Shown: piece by piece, positions 11,242-21,562 of the stretch
Layout: each line of letters opens with the position of its first letter
How positions within the stretch are numbered: the first letter of the stretch is position 1
Origin: Symsagittifera roscoffensis
Taxonomy: Eukaryota; Xenacoelomorpha; Acoela; Convolutidae
Length of the DNA: 64,000 bases
Direction of reading: 5' to 3'
NCBI RefSeq assembly: GCF_963678635.1
Contig: NC_087071.1
Location: 5,161,624-5,225,623 of the forward strand
Position numbers and translations under genes: made by a program
Notes under the pieces: generated by a model
What the model was told of the DNA's origin: nothing
Databases searched by the model: none
The model's input: the letters and a program-made list of their open reading frames with translations, nothing else

Positions 11242-12819
11242 TCAGGTTTTGGCTTGGGTCCTGAAGGGCCTTTGTCGTGAGTCTATGCCCGAGTCCGGCC
11301 GAGCCAGTACGGTCATGTCTCCTGCGTGATAAAACAATTCATCGTTCACCAGGAATTCTACAGACTCCTCGCCATGTGATGCCAGGTCCTCAATTGTTAT
11401 GTATGAGCCTCCTCTGCTCTCCTTTGCCACTCCCAGCATCACTACTTTCACTTCTCCTGACCACTTCAGTCTTGATAAGTCATCTGTGGGAGCATACACT
11501 TCGTTCCACATTTCAGCCGAGACCTCTGGTCTCCTGGAAGGTAATGCCTTGATCTTTTTCCTACTCCAAGCATCAGGAAATGAGAAGTCAACCGTGTGCG
11601 CGGCTGCAACATTCCAGCTGATGAAGCGCGGCTCCATCCCTTCACTCCACTTCAGCATTCTCTTCTCTGCATCACGAGCTGCTCCGAAGCGAGGGGCAAT
11701 GACGGGAGATATGACTCCCAACAACATCCTCCTTATCGGTGGATATCGAGGGCTTTGGTCCGGCAGCCGCCTGGACCCAGAAAGCCACGCTTGCTGGTTC
11801 TCTTTCGCGTGTGCGTAGGCTTCTGGCAAGAGTGGGAATCTCATAGACGCTCCTGTATCCTTCACTACTGGCCTCAAATTCCAAAGCTTCGGGTTAAACT
11901 GGATGTGGGAAAGGTCCTCACGGCCCATTCGGCACTTGAAGTGGTTGTTGAAATCCATCAACACCCAATCTGGCTCCGCTATTCTTCCGAACAGCCTATC
12001 GTCGCTGGCCAGCCCTCTCAGCTCCCTCTGCTCTACCCAATTCAGCACGGAACAGTCCACGACTGAGACCAGGTTGACATACAACACAGAATTCCTGTAT
12101 GCCTTGACTTGCATGTCTGGGAACGCGAAAGACATCACCGGTCCATACACCACAGTGACGAATTCCCGCAGTCCGTGAATCAGAGCCAACGGATCGATCC
12201 GCATCATGACAGCCAAATCGGTAAGCAAGGGCATGCCACAATACTGCTTGCACTCACCAGCATCCGTCGCCACCTTATCTTCTCCCGTGACGCTTCTTTT
12301 CTGTTGCAAGAGATATTGGAGCAGGAGAGTCCTCCAGTTTTTCATCTTCCTGAGCGAGGCGGTTTCCAACTGCGCGTTGAGCTCACGACTTGTTCCCTGG
12401 AGTTGTTCAGGGTAACGCAACATCACAAGCAAATCACCCAGTCGACCGTAGGTCATGACAATCAGAGTCAGGAGTCCATCCAATCTCAAATCTGCCAACG
12501 CTTGGGTGAAGAGATTCGCCGATCCCTTCACGAAATTTTCATGACCAAATGTCACGTATAGGGCCAACATCAGGCCAATCGACAACTTCCTGATGTCCTT
12601 GACGAAACTCGCGATCAGGTTCCGAGATGCCCTTGGATAGCACGTCGACAGGAAGGATGGCGTCCATCCCACTCCCATTCCACCCAAGATGGCATCCGAT
12701 CGCTCATACTGTGCCCTCGTGGCTAGCACATCAGCTTGGAACTTGTTCAGTGACATCGTGTTTACGTCCTGCATCAAGTTCAACATCATACCCCCAGCTA
12801 ACTCCCGGGCATCAAGCAA
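11242..12819 (-). pseudogene. Middle part of the giant 3' polyprotein, 525 open codons (unknown function)
   Basis: This frame is open for 525 codons and joins upstream by a frameshift at about 12830-12850: the frame of this segment continues into KKIHVYLKNLLDARELAGG while the upstream frame hits a stop. The sequence looks globular, with mixed hydrophobic and charged residues, an uncharged stretch LTLIVMTYGRLGDLLVML and a Cys pair near residue 190 (GECKQYC). No catalytic signature stands out. It is a protein I do not recognise, carried between the SGNH-like modules and the C-terminal segments. Confidence 0.6.
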
Positions 12820-12824
12820 GTTCT

Positions 12825-14239
12825 TTAGATAGACGTGTATCTTTTTATCACTGCCGGCGCATGCTCGAACGCGTCCTCACCCAAGGTGCACAGCCTTGGT
12901 GACAAGTACAACCATACGTTGTTGTGCGGCTTCGTGCGCAAAGCCATTGCCATGGGATCTTCTTCCGCTGACGTCATGTTCTTCCTGACTGTCCTGCCCT
13001 GCTCATTCTCGGCATGATCCATCTGTCTGAACCAGAGATCATCAGCCACCTGTTGTACTAACAGATGATCGTCATCTACCCCTGTTCTTAACTTCAGCAA
13101 TCTGGCAAAGTTGGACAGCTCCAACCCCAGAACCTCATTCAGCACCAACCGAGTTGTGCTACAATCTTTGAGTCCCTGTATGGCATTGGAAATGTCAGCC
13201 CAAACGGCGGGAAGCTCAGATCGGGACGGGTAGTAATTGTCTGGGTCTACCACTCTGTTCGGGGCAGGAATTATCACGTTGAACCGTCCCTCTGCTATCG
13301 TTGTGACCATCGCGTACACAAACTGAAGGGGTTCTGGCAATGCAGCGTACCTTGGTGACAACACAAAGACCACCTTCACTACATTTTGGGTGAAACGTTG
13401 TTTTGCTGCTGTTTCTACCTCAGCCATCGCCGAGAGCAATGTCCTTATCGCCTCCCCTATGACTTCGTTGCTCGGGATCGACCCATCCGTCAGACGTGTC
13501 AACAAGCCCCTGCTTTGCAGATGATCATTTGAGCCTGCAACCACTATCACCTGCGGCTCCATGCTGACCATCCTTCTACACTTATCATCATGCCTATTGC
13601 CTGTCCCCAGTCCAATTTAGGCGCCGTCAAGAAAATCACATCGGGCCAAAAGAGAGAACGGGGCGTATAGAGATAATCGGAACTGGCCACAATCAGATAC
13701 TTGGCAGCTTTCATATCTAAGGGATCATAAGCTGCAAACAGGCCGTCGCCTATTGGGGCCTTCAGTTTCCCATATCTCTTGTCATCTCCATCCACCGTGG
13801 TCGTTCGGGGGTAGTACCTCGAATACTCGCCAGGCGTCTGACCGGGTGGTTTAGCAAACTGCCTGTACATCTTGTGATGCTTGTTATTGGGCTTGTTATC
13901 TGCCTGAAACTTGGCCTTGCGAGCAGGTGGCGTCAGTTCCCGGGCTTTCTGTGGGACGTCCGTGAGAGACCGGGTATTCAAAGGTGCAAAGGTATTGTCT
14001 TGAGGCAACCCATTCAAGTCTGCGTGCCGGAGCGTAGCCGTAGAGCTGATCTGCTCCTGCTCTGCTAGCAGCCAATCCACGCCCGGTATTCGATATAGTC
14101 GCGACACTGTGGGACTTTCTCCGCCAATCATTTTCATTGCGTCCTCCCGACACGTCAGGGTATTCATGTTCAACTTCGTGGACATGTCCGTCTTGTACTG
14201 TCCCCAATGACTAGGGTCTGATCGGTTCCAAAGCAGCAC
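12825..14239 (-). pseudogene. Second, degenerate SGNH-like domain of the 3' polyprotein
   Basis: Two overlapping frames (14239-13547 and 13571-12825) read through one another at a frameshift near 13575. Together they give an SGNH-like order: a strand KYLIVASSDYL where block I would hold GDSL, a helix start LDWGQAIGMMIS like block II, PQVIVVAGSNDHL matching block III (G-x-N-D), a strand VVFVLSPRYAALPEP, and RFNVIIPAPNRVVDP-x-NYYPSRSELP where block V would lie. The Ser nucleophile and the DxxH pair are not conserved, so this is more likely a binding or structural copy of the fold than an active hydrolase. Assignment rests on pattern only. Confidence 0.5.
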
Positions 14240-14254
14240 GCTGCCTGGTTCAAC

Positions 14255-15535
14255 TCACTCCGCTGGCACGGCGCTCGTAGACGGTCCTGCTGCTGAAGCA
14301 GGGTTTGCCGTGGCGGGCGGATCGTTCCTCCTAGACACGGTCTGGGAGTTATTCCTGTTCTGAACCACTGATCTCCCGAGTCGGCTTTCAAGCGGTTGTG
14401 TTCTGGGAGGAGGAGCAGTCCCTAGCCTCTCTCTTACGTTTGAGCTCGGAGCGATGGGTGTGGCTGCAGCCGTCTCCATTGCCAAGGGCCCTAGGCGGTT
14501 GACGAGGGATTCGGGCACGCTTGCCCTTATTCTATTTCCTCCGGTTGAGCTGGTCCGAGCCAGAGAACTGGTCGCCCTCGACTCCTGCTCCACTTCCCTC
14601 AACTGCGTCTGAAATACATCATTCACCCAGTGTCTCCCTCGTTGGGTGTTGAAAAGTATTCCATCTCTGGTAAGCGCGATGTGATCAATCATGCGCAGCA
14701 TGTTTTCGAGATCCAGAAGTCGCAGCTCGCCAGGGTTGTTTCTCACCAGATTACGGATCATTTCATTCCACCGTGTCACGTTGCCATTCATGAAATCTGC
14801 CACTGTGGTGTCCACCAGCGGGTTTTGTGGTATCGTGCACAGCACCACAAGCCTGGGCCTGTACTTCTCCTTCAGTTCATTCAGGAGGCATACCAACAGA
14901 GTCTCCCACTTGCTCTCCGGAGTCACTGGGGCTCTCGAGACGTCGTTGGTTCCCAGCATTATCACCAGCGTATCCAGGTGATCCTCGCTCTGGAATTCCA
15001 TCATCTCGATGACCTGAGCCACTGAGGCTCAATCAAAGGACAGAGTGGTAGTCTGACCATAGACGAAGATCTCATTCAGATCCCTCACCAAACTGTCTCC
15101 AATGATCAAGTGGCGACTCCCTGGGGGAATTACCTGGTCGCTCGTAGCGGGGTTCCAGCTCATGTCATTCAGGCAGGCTCGAGGATGCTCCGCAGCCACT
15201 TGCGTGAACTGGTGACGTGTCATCAGATTCTTCCTAATGTCTACCACGCGGGACTTTTGGAAGGTTCCGCCATGCGCAGTCCCCGAGGACGCTACCGTGC
15301 GGGATGCTCGCTCCGATCTATTGCATGAATGATCACGACGTTGGGAAGGAACGATCCTTTCCCAATGTCCGCCCAGTGGTTCTGTTGATCTCATCCATTG
15401 TTGCTCTGGCCACTTGATTGAATGATTCTTGGAACTGAGGAGCGAGATAGGTGTCAGAAGGGTCTGGTATCGTGTTCCTCTGACTGGAAGCAGACTGTTG
15501 TGTCTGCTGAGGAGCCTCGGGCCCTCTCGATGCAC
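14255..15535 (-). pseudogene. SGNH/GDSL hydrolase domain of the 3' polyprotein
   Basis: SGNH hydrolases are esterases or lipases with conserved Ser, Gly, Asn and His blocks. Block I is RHLIIGDSLVRDL near 15070-15108, with the nucleophile Ser in GDS. Block II follows an in-frame TGA at 15029. Block III is LVIMLGTNDVSRAP near 14915-14960. Block V is RDGILFNTQRG near 14635-14670, with the Asp kept but Leu where His is expected. From the TGA at 15029 to the TGA at 14255 the frame is open for 255 codons. After the domain the chain is Ser/Pro/Arg-rich and probably a linker. The chain continues in the same frame after 14255 into the second SGNH-like module. Confidence 0.75.
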
Positions 15536-16275
15536 ACAGCTCCTGTACTCTTGTCTTGGGGCGTGTGTCGCTGCATCCCTCCGAGAATTTCATTGTCGCC
15601 AGAACTTCCTGGGACACTTGGCTCACCTTTGCCATATACAGCTCCTTCAGGTGCTTTATTTCATCCTCCTTGTAGGCCACCTGCAGATCTTCATATTTCT
15701 TCTTCCATTCGTCTTTTTCTCGAACTATCGCCCTATACTCCTGGAGTTTGGAACACAGCTCGCTCTGATCTCTCTCGTTCTTCTCCAGCGTCTCGATCGT
15801 CTCCGTCGTCTGGATCTCTATTTCACTCACTCTCACTCTCTTCGGAGGAGGAGCAGCTGTTGCAGAGTCGACCGAATGTGACGGGCCTGCCCATCACGTT
15901 GTCTCTTCGCTCCGATGAGTGGCTGCGCATGTTGAACGGGTAAGGGCATCTCACCTAGCCGGTGGTCCCTCTGTTCACCTAGTCCTGGCTCACGAGCCAG
16001 GTCGTGGCCAGACATTTCTTACGCCGCCATCTCATCAGTCGGTTTCGACCTCTCTCGGCGGTCCCGGAATCACCGAAGGCCAACATCAACACGACTTCTG
16101 AAGGGCAATTCCCTCGACCCTCTCGTCCTAATGCATTGAGGAGCGCTACCACAAACATCGCCAGCCCCGCGTCTTCTCGAGTAAAATCACAATCGATCAG
16201 CCGCTGATAGATCTCGTCTAGAGTCGCTCCTAGACTCGCTGAGGGGAATTCCATAAGTTCATTCGTGTCACCCAT
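15333..16275 (-). pseudogene. N-terminal part of the giant 3' polyprotein with coiled coil
   Basis: The likely start is the ATG at 16275 (context AAGAAATGGG). The first about 90 residues form a small helical-looking unit (SLGATLDEIYQRLIDCDF). A frameshift near 15850-15980 leads to the frame 15836-15333. Its first 80 residues are strongly charged with heptad-like spacing (EKNERDQSELCSKLQEYRAI, then EWKKKYEDLQVAYK), suggesting a coiled coil for oligomerisation. A Gln/Ser/Pro-rich linker follows, leading into the SGNH domain. No named family is recognised. Confidence 0.6.
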
Positions 16276-16735
16276 TTCTTGTCGCGTTCATTCTTGCTGT
16301 CGTGTAGTTTCTTCCTGGTTCGTTCGATTCAATCAATTCAATAAACAATTTCCGATCAATCAAAATCTAAAAAACAAGTCGCGACTTAAAACCATCATTT
16401 TTGGATTAAACATCATTCAACTCTTCAAAACTCTTCATTGAAATTCTCTTCTCAATCCTGATTTAAAAATTTAGCACCCAGCTGGATCGTCCACCTGTAT
16501 GTGCGTCAGGGTAGCACAAATGAGCGCTGTCACCTTGACGACCTGGAGTACTCCAGGTCTTTTATGACACAAAACATAAAACATATCATAACAATAACAT
16601 AACACATAAACACATAAACATCACACATCTATATTATCACATAAAAACATAATACCTAATGTTGTACCTAAAACCTAACCTAATCTAAAACCTGACACTA
16701 ATTCTTATCAAGTAACTTATCGCCAAACGCAATTC
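16276..16735 (-). promoter_or_regulatory. 460-bp gap with 20-bp perfect palindrome between macro-domain and SGNH frames
   Basis: No coding is visible between the stop at 16736 and the ATG at 16275. The gap holds a perfect 20-bp palindrome at 16540-16559 (GACCTGGAGTACTCCAGGTC). Just upstream in - strand orientation there is a TATA-like CATAAAAG and a run of ACATAA-type repeats (about 16563-16660 on the + strand). It is a candidate internal promoter, splice site region or internal ribosome entry site for the downstream 8.5-kb frame. The function is inferred only from position and structure. Confidence 0.4.
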
Positions 16736-17816
16736 CTAGCATATGCTCAGATAGTATTTTTTATGTAAGTAAACCTCTATGTCAGTTTCTGAAAATATCA
16801 CATGTACAAGTGCGTACAACTCTCTCGGATGTAGCTTTCCCCTATTAGGATCATATACTGGTAACGAGAGAGAGGTCACTCCTCTCTCAACCAAAAAATC
16901 CCTAAGTCGAGTCAAGGCCAATACCAAGCTCGTTGGATCTACGTGTTGCCTATCAGTGGCCTTGTTAACCAGGAAACACAATGATTTCCCTGGTATCTGT
17001 GATGCAACAGGGGGCAGCGTTATCATCCCTCCCACACCAGCCCTCTGTTTCCAAAAAAATTCAATGTTCTTATACTCTCTTTTGAAATCAGCCGCTAGTG
17101 CTGTTTTGAAGCTTACGTCCGCTGTTATCGCTATAGCGCACGTGCGTTCCGTGAGTATGAAATCGCTGTCCGTTATGACGATATTATTTGAATAATGGTT
17201 CGGTAGACCAAAATACGATTCAAAAATTCGTCCAAAAGGTGTATTTTTAGCATTCTCGCCCTCTGTCTCTAGTTCTCCGGTTTCTATTGCCGATTTCAAT
17301 TTTTTTTATTATCAGATTTTCGGTGTGGGTGAGTCCTACCCCCACTCCCCGGACAAAAATATCCATCGACGTCCCCGTCGATCGCCCAAAGTCTAGGAGA
17401 TCGAGGTTGGATTGTGGAACACGTAGAGGACCATCTGGGGCGACCCAGTTGGACTCGGTATTGTCATGACTGATGTATTTGATGACGTCTTTATCGACGT
17501 CCTGAATCGTCAGGATCGTCTCTTTTGGATCTGTCGGCAGATCATGGAGCCATTCGAGCACGCGCAAGTTCGTTAGTTCTTGCTCATGAATCTGTTCCAC
17601 TTCTGGCTCGAACTCATTTTCCGGTTCTGATCGCTCGTCGATCCAATCCTGATCCATATCATTCACCAAGTCGATTTCGTCGAGCACCGCCACTTCGTCC
17701 AGTCCCACTAGCGAGTCCATGACATCACTTACAACTATCCTGTCTACAACGAAATCCTCGCCGTACGGATTGTATTTCTTCTTGTTTTTTCCTCTCTTGG
17801 TCTGGCGTGTTTCCAT
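16736..17816 (-). pseudogene. Acidic protein with C-terminal macro (ADP-ribose-binding) domain
   Basis: The frame opens at 17816 with a good context (CTCACCATGGAA). It gives a basic start (KRGKNKKKYNPYGED), an acidic middle and TNLRVLEWLHDLP, then switches frame at an A8 run near 17300. The second part (17299-16736) has the order of a macro domain: CAIAITADVSFKTALAADF (the ADP-ribose loop region after strand 2), VGGMITL, SLCFLVNKA, LVLALTRLRDFLVERGV, TSLSLPVYDPNRG and FSETDIEVYLHKKY (last strands). Macro domains bind ADP-ribose or hydrolyse its esters. An in-frame TGA at 17841 separates it from the integrase frame, so it may once have been the C-terminus of Pol. I am fairly but not fully sure of the fold. 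Confidence 0.6.
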
Positions 17817-17840
17817 GGTGAGAGGAAAGTCAGGCTGTAT

Positions 17841-19433
17841 TCATTTGTCAATTTTGATTTGTTCCGGGCAGTCCCAGTCTTCCTCGGCATAAGGTAGAGT
17901 TTCGTCGTCCACCTCTACTCGCTCGGTCAACTCCAGATCCAGTGGTAGGTCGCAATCGTCCACCAACTCATTGCCGTCGTTTTTGTCGCGAGTACCCCTT
18001 TCATTCACTTCACAAGCAGGATCCACTATCAAATAATCTCCCTCTTGCATGTCCGATGGGATGCACCAGTCCTCTGACGAGGCATTGTGTGGTTTGATTT
18101 TTTTCGTAATGAGCTGCTCTTCCAGTGCTCAGTCGATAAAAGCGACCTCCTTGGTGCACCTCTGTTATCTGAAATGGACCACGCCATTTCTTTAAAAATT
18201 TCTTGGTTCCTTTTGGTGGAACCACTTCCTGGAACACCCAGACGTAGTCGCCAACTGAGTAGGCTTTCGCATCGGCTGTCCTTTTGTCAAACCTCCTTTT
18301 TTGTCTAATTTGCGCCTGTTGAGTGTTCCTCCTGCATAAGTCATTGAGGTCCTGCTGTCTTCTAATAACATCCCGCACGTACGTTTGCGGAGCTGTCCTC
18401 TTCTGCTCATATTCAGGGTAGAAAAACGTCAACGGGAGCGCTTTTTCGTGACCCGTTAGCATCATGTGCGGACTTATTCCCGTGGTGGAATGCTCCGTGC
18501 TGTTGTAAGCACCCATCACTTGCGGCAAGTGCTTGTTCCAGTCATCCATGTAACGCGAGCAATAGACTCTCAGCATGGATACCAGTGTGCGATTTTGCCT
18601 CTCGACTAGGCCATTCGTTTGTGGGTGATAAGTGGTCGAGTGGGCCTGCGCTACCTGCGACCTTTTCATTAACTCCTTCGTGAGATCATCACGAATGCTT
18701 TGCCATTGTCCGATTGGAACGTGATGGGGCAGCCATGCCTCGCTATCCACACATTTATCAAATGATCGCATGTTTCTTCCGACGATGCTGTCATGCAGGG
18801 TGCTGCCTCCGCATACTTCGTAAAATGGTCGATCAATACCAGCACCTGATTATAGCCCGTTGCTGTCATGCAGATTTTCTGATGATCAATTTGCACCACT
18901 TCGTTGAAACCCGACGACTCTATTGACTGTAAGGGGAACCTTAGTTTCCTGGGATCCTTCGACTGCTGACATGACAGGCATGCGGCGATCCACTTCTCAC
19001 AAGCCTTCTTCAATCCCGGCCATTCGAATCGTTTCTGTATCCTGTTGTACACTTTGTCCACGCCTTGATGGCCCATCTGATTATGTGAGCGAAAGAGCAA
19101 ATCGGTCTGGTACAACTGTGGTAACACTATTGAATTGTTTTTATAAAGGACCTTGTCCTCCTCTTTACGTTTACAGGCTACGATTCCGTCCTTGTTCAGG
19201 TACAACAAGTCGTTTCTGTTCAGGTAGAACTGCTTCAAGATCTTGTAGCTGTCTTCTTCCAAGTCTCCACTGTCAGGTGCTCCATTCTCGATCCATCTCT
19301 TCAGACTGCTCGTCATTCTATCATTTCGTTGAGCCCTTAGGAGATCCGACAGCCTGTATCTGGCTTTCAAATACGTCTTTACCACGTCCATTTGCCCACT
19401 CATTATCTCCGGAGCGTGAGCATCGTCCATCAA
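17841..19433 (-). pseudogene. Retrotransposon integrase (zinc-binding, DDE core, C-terminal domain)
   Basis: Integrase joins the cDNA to the host genome. The frame 19433-18669 carries the HHCC zinc motif (HNQMGHQGVDKVYNRI, then CLSCQQ) and the first two DDE residues (VVQIDHQ and QSDNGKAF). A one-base frameshift near 18690 moves to the frame 18771-18010, with the catalytic Glu in NGLVERQNRTL. The C-terminal SH3-like part follows (GDYVWVFQEV, then KKWRGPFQITEVHQGG). A last frame change leads to an acidic tail (18050-17841) ending in TGA. The family is Ty3/gypsy by the GPF-type C-terminus and YHPQTNG motif. Confidence 0.88.
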
Positions 19434-19442
19434 CTTGACACA

Positions 19443-20896
19443 TCATATCTTTTTCAAAGGCGTCGCTTCCTGCACAGATAGTTCCAGATTGGTACGGACG
19501 ACCGTACCATGTGGCAGCAACCTGGTTGGGCGTTTCGAAACTGCTATCAGCTCGAGCTCGTCTGCGGCATTATCTACCACAGTGCCCTCTTCATCTGAGG
19601 TGTATCTGTCCCTGTCTGGATCCTGATGCGTTTCTCTGTCCAGCCCGCGCTGCTTCCAGTCTACCAACAAGGATTGGATTGCGATCTCTGACATATCGGA
19701 AATGGATGTTGTTTCAGATGTGTTGTCCCAGGACTGGGGCCTCGAGTCAAGACTTGAGCCGACTGATTCCCCAACATCATATTCCAAGTTGTCTGAGTTG
19801 TCAGAGATGTTTCTCGACTCCCCGGACAAAACTCTGTCCATTGGTCGCTTTGAATCCGGCTCCCGGACAAATTTCTGCCCATAGGTGGTCTCGTCAACTT
19901 CTCCCCGGACAAGTCGTCCTGCACGGGCTCAAAGGTGTCTGACTCATCAGACCAGTCGTCCTTGACTGGCTCGAAGGTATCAGACTCCCCGGACATTGTC
20001 TCGTTCCCGGACGAACAATCTGGTCTCGGCTCGTATTCTTTTTTTGCATCCGTGAAATGCACTCTCCTAGATTTCGACTTGATCCTGACTTCCTCAGTGG
20101 CTTGGGTCTGATTCAGTGTCCCATATTCAGTGAACGAAGTTGTCAACAAGACCTCCTTTGGCATCGAGCTCACGAGCTGGTTGACTATTGACCTGCAATC
20201 CCGTTCAACGCCTCGGCTGCGAATGGACACTGGCCTCTTCTCTGTTCTCTTGGTGACAGTCAATCGCTGCATGGTCTCCCTCCATTCACGATCATGCCTA
20301 TCCACTTCCCTGTCCAACAAGTCACGGAGCTTTCCCATGACGTCCGGCGCCACGTTCACCGTCCTGTTCAATAGAGCCATGCTGTTTATACCCAGCCTGG
20401 TAAGTTCTTGCTGTACCAAATTGGATCGGACTAGCAGATCCAACGGAACGGGCTCGCCTCTGGCTAAAAGCTTTATCTCCGCGGCCGTTTCCACTGGAAG
20501 GTCAGGGTGTCCGGGTATAGGATGCCCTGACTTGTCCAACCACCTAGTAAGTGGCAGTTTGTCGTAGGTTTCCTTGTCCAGAAATGAAAACCCGTCTTTG
20601 ATTTCTGATTGTTTAGCCTGCTTCTCCTCGAGGCGCTCATATAATTCTGTCTTTTTACTGAGGCTATCTGCGTTCTGGTGCTTGTAACGGGTACGGTGCT
20701 CTATGATCATGTGGTATCCATCCAGGCGCACGATCCAACGACCAATATAACTTTGGTCCATCGAATAGGTTTTCAGCCAGGCAAGGGCACGATTATCCAC
20801 ACGTAACTTGAAGGGAGCACTCCCCAAGTAGGCCCGGTATTCTTCCACGAAAGTGATCACCGCAAACATCTCCGATTTTGGTGCGCCGTACTTCAT
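19443..20896 (-). pseudogene. RNase H and long acidic linker before integrase
   Basis: The frame resumes after a TAG at 20969. The RNase H core is readable: the Asp in DTDAS lies just upstream, then KYGAPKSEMFAVITFVEEYR and LRVDNRALAWL, and HQNADSLS near the end. A linker of about 300 residues follows, with repeated LSGE/MSGES units and twice the motif DTFEPVxDD (about 19900-20010). At DNA level this comes from repeated 'ccccggaca'. The frame shifts at about 19840 into 19841-19443 and is closed by a TGA directly before the integrase frame. RNase H would remove the RNA strand during reverse transcription. Confidence 0.8.
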
Positions 20897-20968
20897 TTCA
20901 GTATCACTCAGGACTTTACTCCCGTAGGCTATCGGACGAAGAACCGTTCTCCCGTTCCACTCCTGCTC

Positions 20969-21556
20969 CTAGTGAAGTATGCCCGATATCGCAACCACTG
21001 ATGCATCCGTGTCCAGCACGAACATCCCTTTCTCTGTTGGCATGCCGAGGACCAGTGCCTCGCAAAGTTCACGTTTGATGTTTTCAAATGAAACTTGTGC
21101 CTCATCAGTCCATGTGAACTTTTTGCCCTTGTTTCTCATCAACCGCTGCATGGGGTATATTTTGTCAGCATACCCCTTGATGAACTCTCGATAATAATTA
21201 GCGAATCTCAAAAAACTCATCAGCTGTGTATCTGTTTTAGGTGCCTTCCAGGTCAGCACCGCTTCAACCGCTTCAGGATCTGGTCTCACTCCATGTTTGT
21301 CCACCAGGCGACCCAGATACTTTATGGAATCTCTGAGGATTTCACACTTAGAGGGTTTACATTTCAGACCCGCCTGCTTCATGCAAGAAAACACCTCATC
21401 CAACCTCTCTATGTGGTCTTCTAAGGTTGCTGATGCAATCACGACATCATCAACATAACACATGATGAGAGTCCCGTATTTCTTAGTGACGCTCGTGAGT
21501 GCCTGGGCCATCAGTCGCTGGAATGTGGCCGTCGCGTTGCACAATCCGAACGGCAT
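20969..21556 (-). pseudogene. Reverse transcriptase palm and connection domain (Ty3/gypsy)
   Basis: This holds the second half of the RT. It starts right after an in-frame TGA with RMPFGLCNATATFQRLM, contains the catalytic MCYVDDVVIAS, then KCEILRDSIKYLGRLVDKHG and FLRFANYYREFIKGYA, and runs to the first RNase H Asp (VLDTDASVVAISGILH). It ends in a TAG. The conserved blocks are intact, and the stop codons at each end are the only damage. The motif set is typical of Ty3/gypsy polymerases. Confidence 0.93.
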
Positions 21557-21562
21557 CCTCTT

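Noticed and set aside
17285-17310. A8 run at the frame change before the macro domain as a programmed -1 frameshift site
   Set aside because: The change needed is +1 (or -2), not -1, and no other signal is visible. An extra A in the run is simpler.
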